NCBI RefSeq assembly: GCF_034931365.1
Contig: NZ_JAYGII010000001.1
Span: 1 to 64,000, forward strand
Reading direction: 5' to 3'
Length of the DNA stretch: 64,000 nucleotides
Source: Natronospira elongata
Lineage (GTDB): Bacteria > Pseudomonadota > Gammaproteobacteria > Natronospirales > Natronospiraceae
The position numbers and the translations under genes are program-made. The notes under the pieces are model-generated. The model was not told the DNA's origin. It worked only from the letters and a program-made list of their open reading frames with translations, and searched no databases. Of the stretch, positions 14,556 through 22,937 are shown one piece after another; within the stretch, counting starts at the first letter, position 1; every line of letters begins with the position of its first letter.

Positions 14556-16739
14556 TTATTGGCTGACCCGTCTTGCCTCGGTGATGTTCGGTAACTGTAC
14601 GAGGCGTTGTAGTGTCTGGCTCAGTTGATCCAGGTTGGCCAGTTCCACGGTGAGCTGAATCTGGGCAATGTTATTAGCCGGATCCGTGCGGGTGGAAACA
14701 TGGGTGATGTTGACCCCATCATTGCCCAGTAGAGTGGTTATATCACGCAGCAGGCCCTGCCGATCCCAGGCTTCCACCAGCAATTCGGTGGCATATCCCT
14801 GACCTTCGCCCTGATCCCAGTCGACCTCTATCAGTCGTTCCTGCTGATCATCAGCAAGGCGTAGCATATTGCCACAGTCCTGTCGGTGAATACTCACGCC
14901 GCGTCCACGGGTAATGAAACCGACGATGGGGTCACCCGGCACCGGGCTGCAGCAGCGGGCCATGGTGGTGGCCAGGTCGCCGATACCGCGAACCCGCACG
15001 CCGCCCTGGGATGCCTTGCTCGGCCGCGTCTTGACCTGATCTTGCGTGGGTCGTTCACGCTCAAGGCGTCGCCCGAGACGTTGGCCTACCTGATCGCCAG
15101 TAATGTCGCCGCGACCAACGGCCTTGAGGAACTCATCGCCCGTCTGAAGCTTGAACTCATTTGCCAGTTCTTCCCAGGCCGGTGTCGTCAGACCGAGCCT
15201 GGCGGCTTCCCGCTCCACCACCTGGCGCCCCTGTTCCAGATGGCTCTCCTGGTTCTGGGTCCGGAACCAGTGGCGTATCTTGGCCCTTGCTCGGTTGCTG
15301 GCCACAAAGCCCAGCTGGGGAACCAGCCAGTCCCGACTGGGCCGGGCATTCTTGCCGGTGAGGATTTCCACTCTGTCGCCGTTTTTCAGTTCGTGGTTGA
15401 GGCTGACGATGCGGCCATTGATCTTGGCACCTCGGCAACGATGTCCCACCTGGGTGTGAACCCGATAGGCGAAGTCCAAGGGAGTAGAGTGGGCGGGGAG
15501 ATCGATGATGTCGCCGTCCGGAGTGAGGGTGTAGATGCGGTCTTCGAACACCTCGGACTTGAAGCGATCCAGTAATTCGTCGTCGCCATCATCGGGCTCA
15601 CCCGGTTCCAGCAAATGGCGCAACCAGGCAATGCGCTCTTCCAGGGCCGGGTCCTTGCTCCCACCCCCTTCCTTGTAGCGCCAGTGGGCGGCCACACCCA
15701 ACTCTGCATGCCGATGCATCTCCCAGGTGCGGATCTGGACCTCGACCGGTTTGTCCTCCGGCCCGAATACCGCCGTATGCAAGGACTGGTAGTTGTTTTC
15801 CTTGGGATTGGCAATGTAATCGTCGAACTCATGGGGTATGTGGTGCCAGAGGCCATGGATCACACCCAGGGCGGCATAGCATTGAGGGACCGTGTCGACC
15901 AGGATGCGCACCGCCCGCACGTCGAAGAGATTTTCGAAGGCAAGCCCCTTGCGTTGCATCTTCTTCCATATACTGAAGATGTGCTTGGGGCGTCCGTAGA
16001 CATCCGCTCGAATCCCGGCCGCCCGCATTTCCTCCTGAATGCGGGCGACAACACGGTCGATATAGGCTTCCCGGTCACGGCGGGTTTCCCGCAGAGCGCG
16101 GGCGATTCGGTGGTAGCTGTTGGGTTCCAGAAAACGCAGGGCCAGGTCTTCCAGCTCCCATTTCAGTTGCCAGATCCCAAGCCGGTTGGCGAGCGGCGCG
16201 TAAAGCTCGCGCGTGGCAATGGCTTCAGCCTTCTGTTCCTCGCGGCCGGCGTGGCGCAGGCTGCGCATGGTGTAAAGCTGATCGGCCAGGCGCAGCACCA
16301 CCACCCGAATATCCCGGGCCATGGCCAGCAGCATCTGGCGCAGGGCCTCGGACTGAGTGCGGGACAGTAGCTGGCCGGGTTCGGCCCGGCCCAGATCGCT
16401 GAAGCGGGGAATACGCTGCATGTCCTCCACCAGTGTGATCACATCGGTGGAGAAGGACGCACGAAGTTCTTCCAGGGACAGTTGCCCGGCTTCCACGGCC
16501 GGGAAAAGGAGCGCCGCGCCCTCCAGGGCCGGATCCATCCCCAGATCGGCGACAATGGCGGCAACGCCCCGGGAGCGGGCGGTCGCCGACGGGTCCAGCG
16601 GGTCCAGCAGGGCGGCGGCCTGATCGCGCTCTGCCTCCCCGTGAGGGGACCTGGCCTGAAGCAGGGACGGCTGCTGTTCCGCCCGACTGGGGGCTTGTGG
16701 TTTCATGCCACGCTTTGCTCCTGGTGCTGTCGCTGCCAT
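14556..16739 (-). CDS. relA: GTP pyrophosphokinase RelA
   Basis: 727 residues. The N-terminal HD-like region lacks the His-Asp metal motif of SpoT hydrolases (it reads LLFPAVEAGQLSLEEL), as in monofunctional RelA. The synthetase domain shows RPKHIFSIWKKMQRKG, FDVRAVRIL and HEFDDYIANPKENNYQSLHT, with the EFDD acidic motif of RelA. TGS domain near 395-455 (IYTLTPDGDIIDLP) and a C-terminal ACT domain follow. The product makes (p)ppGpp on ribosomes during amino-acid starvation. A TATGAT box (16757-16762, minus) lies just upstream of the start. Confidence 0.95.
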   Translation of the reverse strand: MAATAPGAKRGMKPQAPSRAEQQPSLLQARSPHGEAERDQAAALLDPLDPSATARSRGVAAIVADLGMDPALEGAALLFPAVEAGQLSLEELRASFSTDVITLVEDMQRIPRFSDLGRAEPGQLLSRTQSEALRQMLLAMARDIRVVVLRLADQLYTMRSLRHAGREEQKAEAIATRELYAPLANRLGIWQLKWELEDLALRFLEPNSYHRIARALRETRRDREAYIDRVVARIQEEMRAAGIRADVYGRPKHIFSIWKKMQRKGLAFENLFDVRAVRILVDTVPQCYAALGVIHGLWHHIPHEFDDYIANPKENNYQSLHTAVFGPEDKPVEVQIRTWEMHRHAELGVAAHWRYKEGGGSKDPALEERIAWLRHLLEPGEPDDGDDELLDRFKSEVFEDRIYTLTPDGDIIDLPAHSTPLDFAYRVHTQVGHRCRGAKINGRIVSLNHELKNGDRVEILTGKNARPSRDWLVPQLGFVASNRARAKIRHWFRTQNQESHLEQGRQVVEREAARLGLTTPAWEELANEFKLQTGDEFLKAVGRGDITGDQVGQRLGRRLERERPTQDQVKTRPSKASQGGVRVRGIGDLATTMARCCSPVPGDPIVGFITRGRGVSIHRQDCGNMLRLADDQQERLIEVDWDQGEGQGYATELLVEAWDRQGLLRDITTLLGNDGVNITHVSTRTDPANNIAQIQLTVELANLDQLSQTLQRLVQLPNITEARRVSQ

Positions 16740-16872
16740 ATCCCTTCAAAACCGTTATCATACGCGCTTGGTGCCAGGCGGCGCCAAAGGCGGTCCAATC
16801 AGGAAACCTTCGGTCTGTGTTGGATCAATATAGCCAAGAAGGTTCCCAAGCCAAATCACGGAGAAAAACGGC

Positions 16873-17439
16873 ATGCCCAAGCGATTGAGCTACATCTTGT
16901 TCCTGGCTCTGGCCCTGGCGGCGGGTCAGGCCAGCGCCTTTACCCTTGATCTGAATCTGAGCGACGATGCCGCCGAATTCAAGCTGGCCTGGCACAAGCA
17001 GACCGGGGGCGAGGCCCTGCTGGAGACCCAGGTCAGCTGGCTGCATGAACAGGATAACGGCGATCTGCTCGGTCTCGGCCTGCACCTGGTGGATAATGCC
17101 AACCCGGCCGGCGGCCGCCTGGATACCGGCTTGGGTGGCCGTATTATCGCCATCGACACCCCCGGCCCTGACGGGGTTGCCCTGGCGGTGGGTGGCTATT
17201 TCCGCTGGACCATCCCCAACATGAATCGTCTGGGCCTGGGTGGCGAGCTTTATGTGGCGCCTTCCATCGTCTCCGGTGGTGACCTGGAGCGCCATAGCCA
17301 GTGGGCCCTGCGCGGCGAATACCAGGTGCTTCGCCAGGCCAATATCTACCTGGGCTATCGTCGTGTGCGCCCGGATTTCGGTGGTGGCTCGGCCACCTTT
17401 GAATCCGGCCTGCACTTGGGGATGCGCCTGAATTTCTGA
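16873..17439 (+). CDS. YfaZ family outer-membrane protein
   Basis: 188 residues with signal peptide (cleavage near GQASA-F at 23). The body is rich in short amphipathic strands: DLLGLGLHLVDNA, VALAVGGYFRWTIP, LGGELYVAPSIVSGGD, NIYLGYRRVR, ending in LGMRLNF with a terminal Phe. This matches the YfaZ beta-barrel family, whose function is unknown. Divergent from relA; GGAG lies ten bases upstream of the ATG. Confidence 0.8.
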   Translation: MPKRLSYILFLALALAAGQASAFTLDLNLSDDAAEFKLAWHKQTGGEALLETQVSWLHEQDNGDLLGLGLHLVDNANPAGGRLDTGLGGRIIAIDTPGPDGVALAVGGYFRWTIPNMNRLGLGGELYVAPSIVSGGDLERHSQWALRGEYQVLRQANIYLGYRRVRPDFGGGSATFESGLHLGMRLNF

Positions 17440-17457
17440 TCTTTTACGGGGAGTTTT

Positions 17458-18207
17458 ATGGCTGGTCACAGCAAATGGTCGAACATCAAGCACCGCAAGG
17501 GCGCCCAGGACGCCAAGCGGGCAAAGATCTTCACCCGCCTGATTCGTGAAATATCGGTTGCCGCCCGCGAGGGAGGCGACCCGGCTGCCAATCCACGCCT
17601 GCGCCTGGCCATCGACAAGGCCCTGTCCAGCAATATGCCCAAGGACAAGATCGAGAAGGCCATCGCCAAGGGGACTGGCGAGGATGGTGGCGACGACCTG
17701 GAAGAAATCCGCTATGAAGGCTACGCCCCCGGCGGTGTGGCAATCATGGTTGATTGCATGACCGACAACCGCAACCGGACCGTCTCCGAGGTCCGCCACG
17801 CTTTCTCCAAGCATGGCGGCAATCTGGGCGAGGATGGCTCGGTGGCCTACCTGTTCAGTAAGCAGGGCGTACTGAGCTATCCGCCGGGCACGGGGGAAGA
17901 CCGGGTCATGGAAGCTGCATTGGAGGCCGGTGCCGAGGACATCATCAACAATGAGGATGGCAGCATCGAGCTGGTGACCACGCCCGAGGATTATGAGGCG
18001 GTCAGGGAAGCCATGGTTTCCCAGGAGCTGAAGCCGGAACAGGCCGAAGTGACCATGCGGCCGGCCACCACCATCAGCCTCTCGGTGGACGAGGGCGAGA
18101 AGGTGCTCAAGCTGCTGGACCGGCTTGAAGACCTGGATGATGTCCAGACGGTCTACTCCAATGCCGACTTCCCGGACGAGCTGTTCCGGGAAGAAGAAGC
18201 CGGCTGA
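17458..18207 (+). CDS. yebC: YebC/PmpR family DNA- and ribosome-associated regulator
   Basis: 249 residues. Starts with the family signature MAGHSKWSNIKHRKGAQD, followed by KIFTRLIREI and GYAPGGVAIMVDCMTDNRNR. YebC proteins have been described as transcription factors and, more recently, as translation factors that help ribosomes at proline stretches. It sits just upstream of ruvC, the common order in gammaproteobacteria. Confidence 0.96.
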   Translation: MAGHSKWSNIKHRKGAQDAKRAKIFTRLIREISVAAREGGDPAANPRLRLAIDKALSSNMPKDKIEKAIAKGTGEDGGDDLEEIRYEGYAPGGVAIMVDCMTDNRNRTVSEVRHAFSKHGGNLGEDGSVAYLFSKQGVLSYPPGTGEDRVMEAALEAGAEDIINNEDGSIELVTTPEDYEAVREAMVSQELKPEQAEVTMRPATTISLSVDEGEKVLKLLDRLEDLDDVQTVYSNADFPDELFREEEAG

Positions 18208-18218
18208 GCTGGCTCGTC

Positions 18219-18761
18219 TTGAGCAGGACCACAGAAAAACGACGCATTCTCGGAATCGACCCCGGCTCGGTGAGCACCGGCTACGGCATCGTTGATGCGG
18301 AAGGCAACCGCCTCGCCCACGTGCATAGTGGCCGAATTGATGCCCGTGGCGGGGCTTTCGCCGATCGTCTGCGGCGGATCTTCGAGGGGATCAGCGCGGT
18401 GGTCGAGGAGTATGAGCCCAGCGAGGTGGCGGTGGAAAAGGTCTTCGTGGCCCGCAACCCGGATGCCGCCGTCAAGCTGGGACAGGCCCGTGGGGCGGCC
18501 ATTTGTGGCGCCCTGCAGGCGGCCCTGCCGGTCCACGAGTACTCGCCCAGTGAAATCAAGCAGGCCGTGGTGGGTGGCGGTCGAGCGGCAAAGGAGCAGG
18601 TGCAGCACATGGTGGCTATGCTTTTGACGATTCGCGAGCCTCTGCAGTCCGATCAGGCCGACGCCCTGGCGGTGGCCATCTGTCACGCCCACACCGCCGC
18701 CTCGGCCGTGGCCATGGCCCGCCAGGCCGTGCCCACCCGGCGGAGGGGGTGGCGGCGATGA
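18219..18761 (+). CDS. ruvC: Holliday junction resolvase RuvC
   Basis: 180 residues from a TTG start at 18219; no ATG or GTG gives a complete N-terminus. The four catalytic acids are visible: D14 in ILGIDPGS, E73 in VEKVFVARN, and D145 and D148 in QSDQADAL. RuvC cuts Holliday junctions moved by RuvAB. The stop overlaps the ruvA start by four bases. Confidence 0.96.
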   Translation: MSRTTEKRRILGIDPGSVSTGYGIVDAEGNRLAHVHSGRIDARGGAFADRLRRIFEGISAVVEEYEPSEVAVEKVFVARNPDAAVKLGQARGAAICGALQAALPVHEYSPSEIKQAVVGGGRAAKEQVQHMVAMLLTIREPLQSDQADALAVAICHAHTAASAVAMARQAVPTRRRGWRR

Positions 18762-19357
18762 TTGGCTTCCTGCGCGGCCGTCTGGCGATGAAGCAGCCAC
18801 CTCAATTGCTGATCGATGTTGCTGGCGTCGGTTACGAGGTGGAAGCGCCCATGTCCACCTTCTACAACCTGCCGGAGACCGGCAGCGAGGTGCAGCTTCT
18901 CACTCATCTTGTGGTCCGTGACGATGCCCATGTGCTCTACGGCTTTCTCACCGCCGGCGAGCGGCGGCTTTTTCGAAGCCTGATCAAGGTCACCGGTGTC
19001 GGGGCCAAGATGGCCCTGGGCGTGCTTTCCGGCATTTCAGCAGGGGAGTTCGCCGCCTGTGTTCGCGACCGGGACACGGCTCGACTGACCAAGCTGCCCG
19101 GGATCGGCAAGAAAACCGCCGAGCGCCTGGTGGTGGAAATGCGCGATCGCCTGGATATCCCCGAACAGGATGGTGCGCGATTGCCCGCCGGGGACAGTGC
19201 GCAGCCGGCCAGTCCGGCCGATGAGGCCTTTGACGCCCTGGTTGCCCTGGGGTACAAGCCCCGGGAGGCCTCCCGCATGGTCGCCGGCGTGGACCACAAG
19301 GACCTCAACAGCGAGGAAATCATCCGCCAGGCCCTCAGAGGCCTGGGGAGAGGATAA
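18758..19357 (+). CDS. ruvA: Holliday junction branch-migration protein RuvA
   Basis: 199 residues from ATG 18758, chosen because it gives the family start MIGFLRG, overlaps the ruvC stop as ATGA and has GGAGGGGG upstream. Helix-hairpin-helix motifs appear at LIKVTGVGAKMALGVLSG and LTKLPGIGKKTAERLVVE; the C-terminal domain (from about 150) binds RuvB. A tetramer of RuvA holds the junction open. Confidence 0.96.
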   Translation: MIGFLRGRLAMKQPPQLLIDVAGVGYEVEAPMSTFYNLPETGSEVQLLTHLVVRDDAHVLYGFLTAGERRLFRSLIKVTGVGAKMALGVLSGISAGEFAACVRDRDTARLTKLPGIGKKTAERLVVEMRDRLDIPEQDGARLPAGDSAQPASPADEAFDALVALGYKPREASRMVAGVDHKDLNSEEIIRQALRGLGRG

Positions 19358-19360
19358 GCC

Positions 19361-20401
19361 ATGAGTGAGCAGGACCGCCTGATCAGTGCCGAGAACCGGG
19401 GCGAGGACGAGCGCTTTGATCGTGCCATTCGTCCCCGTCGGTTGGCCGACTATCGCGGCCAGCCGGAAGTCCGTGAGCAAATGGAAATCTTCATCGAGGC
19501 GGCGCGCAAGCGGGGCGAAGCCCTGGATCACACGCTGATATTCGGTCCCCCCGGCCTGGGCAAGACCACCCTGGCCCACATCATTGCCGAGGAACTGGAA
19601 GCCAATCTGCGCCAGACCTCGGGGCCGGTGCTGGAACGCCCCGGCGACCTGGCCGCCATTCTGACCAATCTCGAGCCGGGGGACGTGCTGTTCGTGGATG
19701 AGATCCACCGCCTGAGTCCGGTGGTGGAAGAAGTGCTGTATCCGGCCATGGAAGACTTTCAGCTGGATATCGTGATCGGTGAGGGGCCGGCGGCGCGTTC
19801 CATCAAACTGGATCTGCCCCCCTTTACCCTGGTGGGAGCCACTACCCGTGCCGGCCTCTTGACCTCGCCCCTGCGGGCCCGGTTCGGGATTGTCCAGCGC
19901 CTGGAGTTCTATGACGAGGCGGATCTCGCCTTCATCGTCAATCGCTCGGCGGATATCCTCAATCTGCCGGTGGAGGAGGCCGGGGCCCGTCAGATCGCCC
20001 GGCGGTCTCGTGGTACGCCACGGGTTGCCAATCGATTGCTGCGGCGGGTCAGGGATTATGCCGAGGTGCGTGCCAGTGGCACGGTTACCGAGACGGTGGC
20101 AAACCAGGCCATGGACATGCTCAAGGTGGATCCCAATGGTTTTGATCTGATGGATCGCAAGTTGATGCTCGCCATCATTGAGAAGTTTGATGGCGGCCCC
20201 GTAGGGGTGGACAGCCTGGCAGCCGCCATCGGTGAGGAGCGCGGCACCATCGAGGATGTCATCGAGCCCTACCTGATCCAGCAGGGCTTCATGAAACGCA
20301 CTGCCCGTGGCCGCGTGGCCACTTCCTCGGCCTGGTTGCATTTCGGCATGAAACCGCCGGGGTACCGGCCTGGGGAAGGGGAACCGGGCCTGTTCGATTG
20401 A
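19361..20401 (+). CDS. ruvB: Holliday junction branch-migration ATPase RuvB
   Basis: 346 residues. Walker A GPPGLGKTTLAHI, Walker B LFVDEIHRLS, sensor 1 GATTRAGLL and the C-terminal winged helix with SAWLHFG. It forms the hexameric motor of the RuvABC resolvasome. Starts three bases after ruvA. Confidence 0.98.
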   Translation: MSEQDRLISAENRGEDERFDRAIRPRRLADYRGQPEVREQMEIFIEAARKRGEALDHTLIFGPPGLGKTTLAHIIAEELEANLRQTSGPVLERPGDLAAILTNLEPGDVLFVDEIHRLSPVVEEVLYPAMEDFQLDIVIGEGPAARSIKLDLPPFTLVGATTRAGLLTSPLRARFGIVQRLEFYDEADLAFIVNRSADILNLPVEEAGARQIARRSRGTPRVANRLLRRVRDYAEVRASGTVTETVANQAMDMLKVDPNGFDLMDRKLMLAIIEKFDGGPVGVDSLAAAIGEERGTIEDVIEPYLIQQGFMKRTARGRVATSSAWLHFGMKPPGYRPGEGEPGLFD

Positions 20402-20470
20402 GTCAGAGTGTCTGGGGGATGTCGGGCCTGGAGTCCATTCAGGTGCAATTCGTGATGTCGGGGAAGGACA

Positions 20471-20878
20471 TTGTCTGATCTATTCGAGTGGCCCGTGCGG
20501 GTCTATTACGAAGACACCGATGTGGGTGGCGTTGTCTATTACGCCAATTATCTGCGTTTCATGGAGCGCGCGCGCACCGAGTGGCTGCGTCAGCTTGGCT
20601 TCGAGCAGGACGAGCTGATCCGCGACGACGGCGTGCTCTTTGCGGTTGCCGCTGCCGAGGTGCGTTACCGTGCCCCGGCCCGTTTCAATGACCTGCTCCA
20701 CGTCACCGCGGCGGTGACCGAGCAGCGTCGCTCCCGAATCATTTTTGAGCAGAAAGTCTATCGTCCCGCCGATGGGGCCCATCTCACCGATGGCATCATT
20801 ACCGTGGCCTGTCTGGATGCCGAGCGTTTCCGGCCGCGCCCCCTTCCCGATTCCATGCAGAGGATTCTGTTCGCATGA
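20471..20878 (+). CDS. ybgC: Tol-Pal-associated acyl-CoA thioesterase YbgC
   Basis: 135 residues from TTG 20471 with GGGGAAGG upstream. The hotdog thioesterase signature VYYEDTDVGGVVYYANYLRFMERARTEW is present with the catalytic Asp (D17). YbgC hydrolyses acyl-CoA and is tied to phospholipid metabolism; it is the usual first gene of tol-pal operons. Overlaps tolQ by four bases. Confidence 0.95.
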   Translation: MSDLFEWPVRVYYEDTDVGGVVYYANYLRFMERARTEWLRQLGFEQDELIRDDGVLFAVAAAEVRYRAPARFNDLLHVTAAVTEQRRSRIIFEQKVYRPADGAHLTDGIITVACLDAERFRPRPLPDSMQRILFA

Positions 20879-21558
20879 CCGAACAAGACATGTCCATTTT
20901 GGCATTGATCGCCGAAGCCAGTCTGCTCGTCCAGCTCGTCATGCTGATTCTGGTTCTGGCCTCGGTGGCTTCCTGGGCAGTGATGTTTCGCAAGCATCGC
21001 ATGCTGAGAGAGGCGGAGGAGGCGGCCGAGCGCTTCGAACAGAATTTCTGGGCCGGTGGTGACGTCAGTGAGTTGTATCGGGAGCTGGCGGAGCAGCCGG
21101 AAGAATCCCAGGGTATGGAGGCCATTTTTGAATCGGGTTTTGCGGAATTCGTGGACGGTCAGAAGCGCAAGGGCAGAAGCGCCGACGATGTGGTGGAAAG
21201 CGCCCGCCGCAGCATGCGGATTGTCCACATCCGGGAAATCGACCGCCTGGAAGCCAATCTCGCCTTTCTGGCGACGGTGGGTTCCACCAGTCCCTATATC
21301 GGTCTGTTCGGGACCGTCTGGGGGATCATGAATTCCTTTCGGGCCCTTGGGACCGTGCAGCAGGCCACCCTGTCCATGGTCGCGCCGGGTATTGCCGAAG
21401 CCCTGATTGCCACCGCCATGGGGCTGTTTGCCGCCATTCCCGCAGTGATTGGCTATAACCGTTATGCCGACAAGGTGGAACGGTTGGAGGTGCGTTTCGA
21501 CACCTTCGTCGAGGAATTCTGCAGCATCCTGGAACGCAACGCGCATTCGGAGCAGTAG
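20875..21558 (+). CDS. tolQ: Tol-Pal inner-membrane proton channel protein TolQ
   Basis: 227 residues with three membrane segments: about 12-33, 130-155 (GLFGTVWGIMNSF region) and 165-190 (IAEALIATAMGLFAAIPAVIGYN). TolQ and TolR use the proton-motive force to energise TolA during outer-membrane constriction. Four-base overlap with ybgC. Confidence 0.97.
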   Translation: MTEQDMSILALIAEASLLVQLVMLILVLASVASWAVMFRKHRMLREAEEAAERFEQNFWAGGDVSELYRELAEQPEESQGMEAIFESGFAEFVDGQKRKGRSADDVVESARRSMRIVHIREIDRLEANLAFLATVGSTSPYIGLFGTVWGIMNSFRALGTVQQATLSMVAPGIAEALIATAMGLFAAIPAVIGYNRYADKVERLEVRFDTFVEEFCSILERNAHSEQ

Positions 21559-21561
21559 GCA

Positions 21562-22020
21562 ATGGTAGCGGGCAAGCGCAAGAAACGTCGCATGATGGGG
21601 GAGATCAATGTGGTCCCCTATATCGATGTGATGCTGGTGTTGCTGATCATCTTCATGGTCACCGCGCCCCTGCTGATTCAGGGGGTGGATGTGGACCTGC
21701 CCGCCCTGGATGCCGAGCCCATTGATGCGGATCAGCTGCAGGAAAGCCGGCCCATTACCCTGACCGTTGACCGGGACGGGCAGTATTTTCTCAGCATCGG
21801 CGATCAGGACGACCGGCAGGTCAGCGAGGACGAGCTTCAGGCGCTTGTGAGCGAGGCGCTGAACGAACGACCCGATAGTCCAGTCTATGTCCGAGGGGAC
21901 CGCAATGTTGACTACGGGCGGGTGATGGAAGCCATGACGAGTTTGAGGGCCGCCGGAGCGCCGGGGGTGGGGCTGATTACCGAGCCGCCCGCGAGGCCTG
22001 CGGGAGCTGAAGGCGCGTGA
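21562..22020 (+). CDS. tolR: Tol-Pal protein TolR
   Basis: 152 residues. One membrane segment with the proton-carrying Asp in VVPYIDVMLVLLIIFMV, then an ExbD/TolR periplasmic domain ending in YGRVMEAMTSLRAAGAPGVGLIT. Works with TolQ in the motor. Its stop overlaps the GTG start of tolA. Confidence 0.96.
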   Translation: MVAGKRKKRRMMGEINVVPYIDVMLVLLIIFMVTAPLLIQGVDVDLPALDAEPIDADQLQESRPITLTVDRDGQYFLSIGDQDDRQVSEDELQALVSEALNERPDSPVYVRGDRNVDYGRVMEAMTSLRAAGAPGVGLITEPPARPAGAEGA

Positions 22021-22937
22021 ATCGCCGAAGGCAACAGGAAGACTGGAAGTGGCCTCTGGTGATCTCGGCCACCCTGCATGTCCTGCTGGGAAGCACCCTG
22101 CTGATCAGCCTCGAGCGTGATCGCCCCATCGAGGACGCGGCGGACGAGGCACCGGGGGAGATCATCCAGGCCACCAGTATCGATGCCGAAAGCCTGGATG
22201 CGGCGCGGCAGGAACTGATCGAGCGCGAACGCCAGCGCGAGGAGGCAGCGCGCCGCGCGGCAGAGGAAGCCGAGCGCCGGGCTCGCGAGGAAGAAGCGGC
22301 CCGTGCCGCCGCCGAGGAGCAGCGTCGACGCGAAGCGGCCGAGGCGGAACGGCGGCGTCAGGAAGAAGAGCGCCGTCAAGCCGAGGAGGCGGAAGCGCGA
22401 CGGCAGGCGGAAGCGGAGGAGCGTCGGCGGGCAGAGGAAGAGGCCCGCCGCCAGGCGGAAGAGGAAGAGCGCCGACGGGCAGAGGAGGAGGCCCGTCGCC
22501 AGGCGGAAGAGGAAGAGCGCCGCCGGGCTGAGGAGGAAGCTCGGCGTCAGGCGGAAGAGGAAGAGCGCCGCCGGCGGGAGGCTGAGGAAGCCATGCAGCG
22601 GGCGGCCGAGGAAGAGGCCCGGGCCCGTCGCGAGGCCGAGCGGCAGCGGCGGATCCAGAGCCTGCGGGCCCAATATACGGCCCAGATTCGTGCCCATGTG
22701 GAGCGCCACTGGATTCGGCCCGGCGAGGTGCCGGATGATCTGGCCTGCGAGGTAGTCGCCCAGCAGATTCCCGGCGGCGAGGTAGTGGAGGTTCAGGTGC
22801 GAGACTGCAATGCACCGGCCGCGGTGGTTCGGTCCATTGAATCGGCCGTGTTTCGCTCCTCGCCCTTGCCACCGCCACCGGAAGAAGAGGCTTTCGCCAG
22901 GACCATCGTATTTACCTTCAGAGGGGATGCACAGTGA
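22017..22937 (+). CDS. tolA: Tol-Pal protein TolA
   Basis: 306 residues from GTG 22017. A single membrane anchor (about 11-30) is followed by a very long charged helix (about 55-210) built from tandem 16-residue units of Arg, Glu, Ala and Gln, then the C-terminal globular domain (about 215-306) with two Cys in DLACEVV and VRDCNAP that could form a disulfide. TolA spans the periplasm and links TolQR to TolB-Pal. The repeats are encoded by a 48-bp tandem repeat. Confidence 0.96.
   Translation: MNRRRQQEDWKWPLVISATLHVLLGSTLLISLERDRPIEDAADEAPGEIIQATSIDAESLDAARQELIERERQREEAARRAAEEAERRAREEEAARAAAEEQRRREAAEAERRRQEEERRQAEEAEARRQAEAEERRRAEEEARRQAEEEERRRAEEEARRQAEEEERRRAEEEARRQAEEEERRRREAEEAMQRAAEEEARARREAERQRRIQSLRAQYTAQIRAHVERHWIRPGEVPDDLACEVVAQQIPGGEVVEVQVRDCNAPAAVVRSIESAVFRSSPLPPPPEEEAFARTIVFTFRGDAQ
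22395..22572 (+). repeat. 48-bp tandem repeat in tolA
   Basis: Roughly four imperfect in-frame copies of a 48-bp unit encoding RRQAEEEERRRAEEEA. Differences are mainly synonymous. Copy number can be expected to vary between strains by slippage, changing the length of the TolA helix. Confidence 0.85.

Noticed and set aside
22395..22572. Regular repeats that might be a CRISPR array
   Set aside because: The units are directly adjacent without spacers and lie in frame in the TolA helix.
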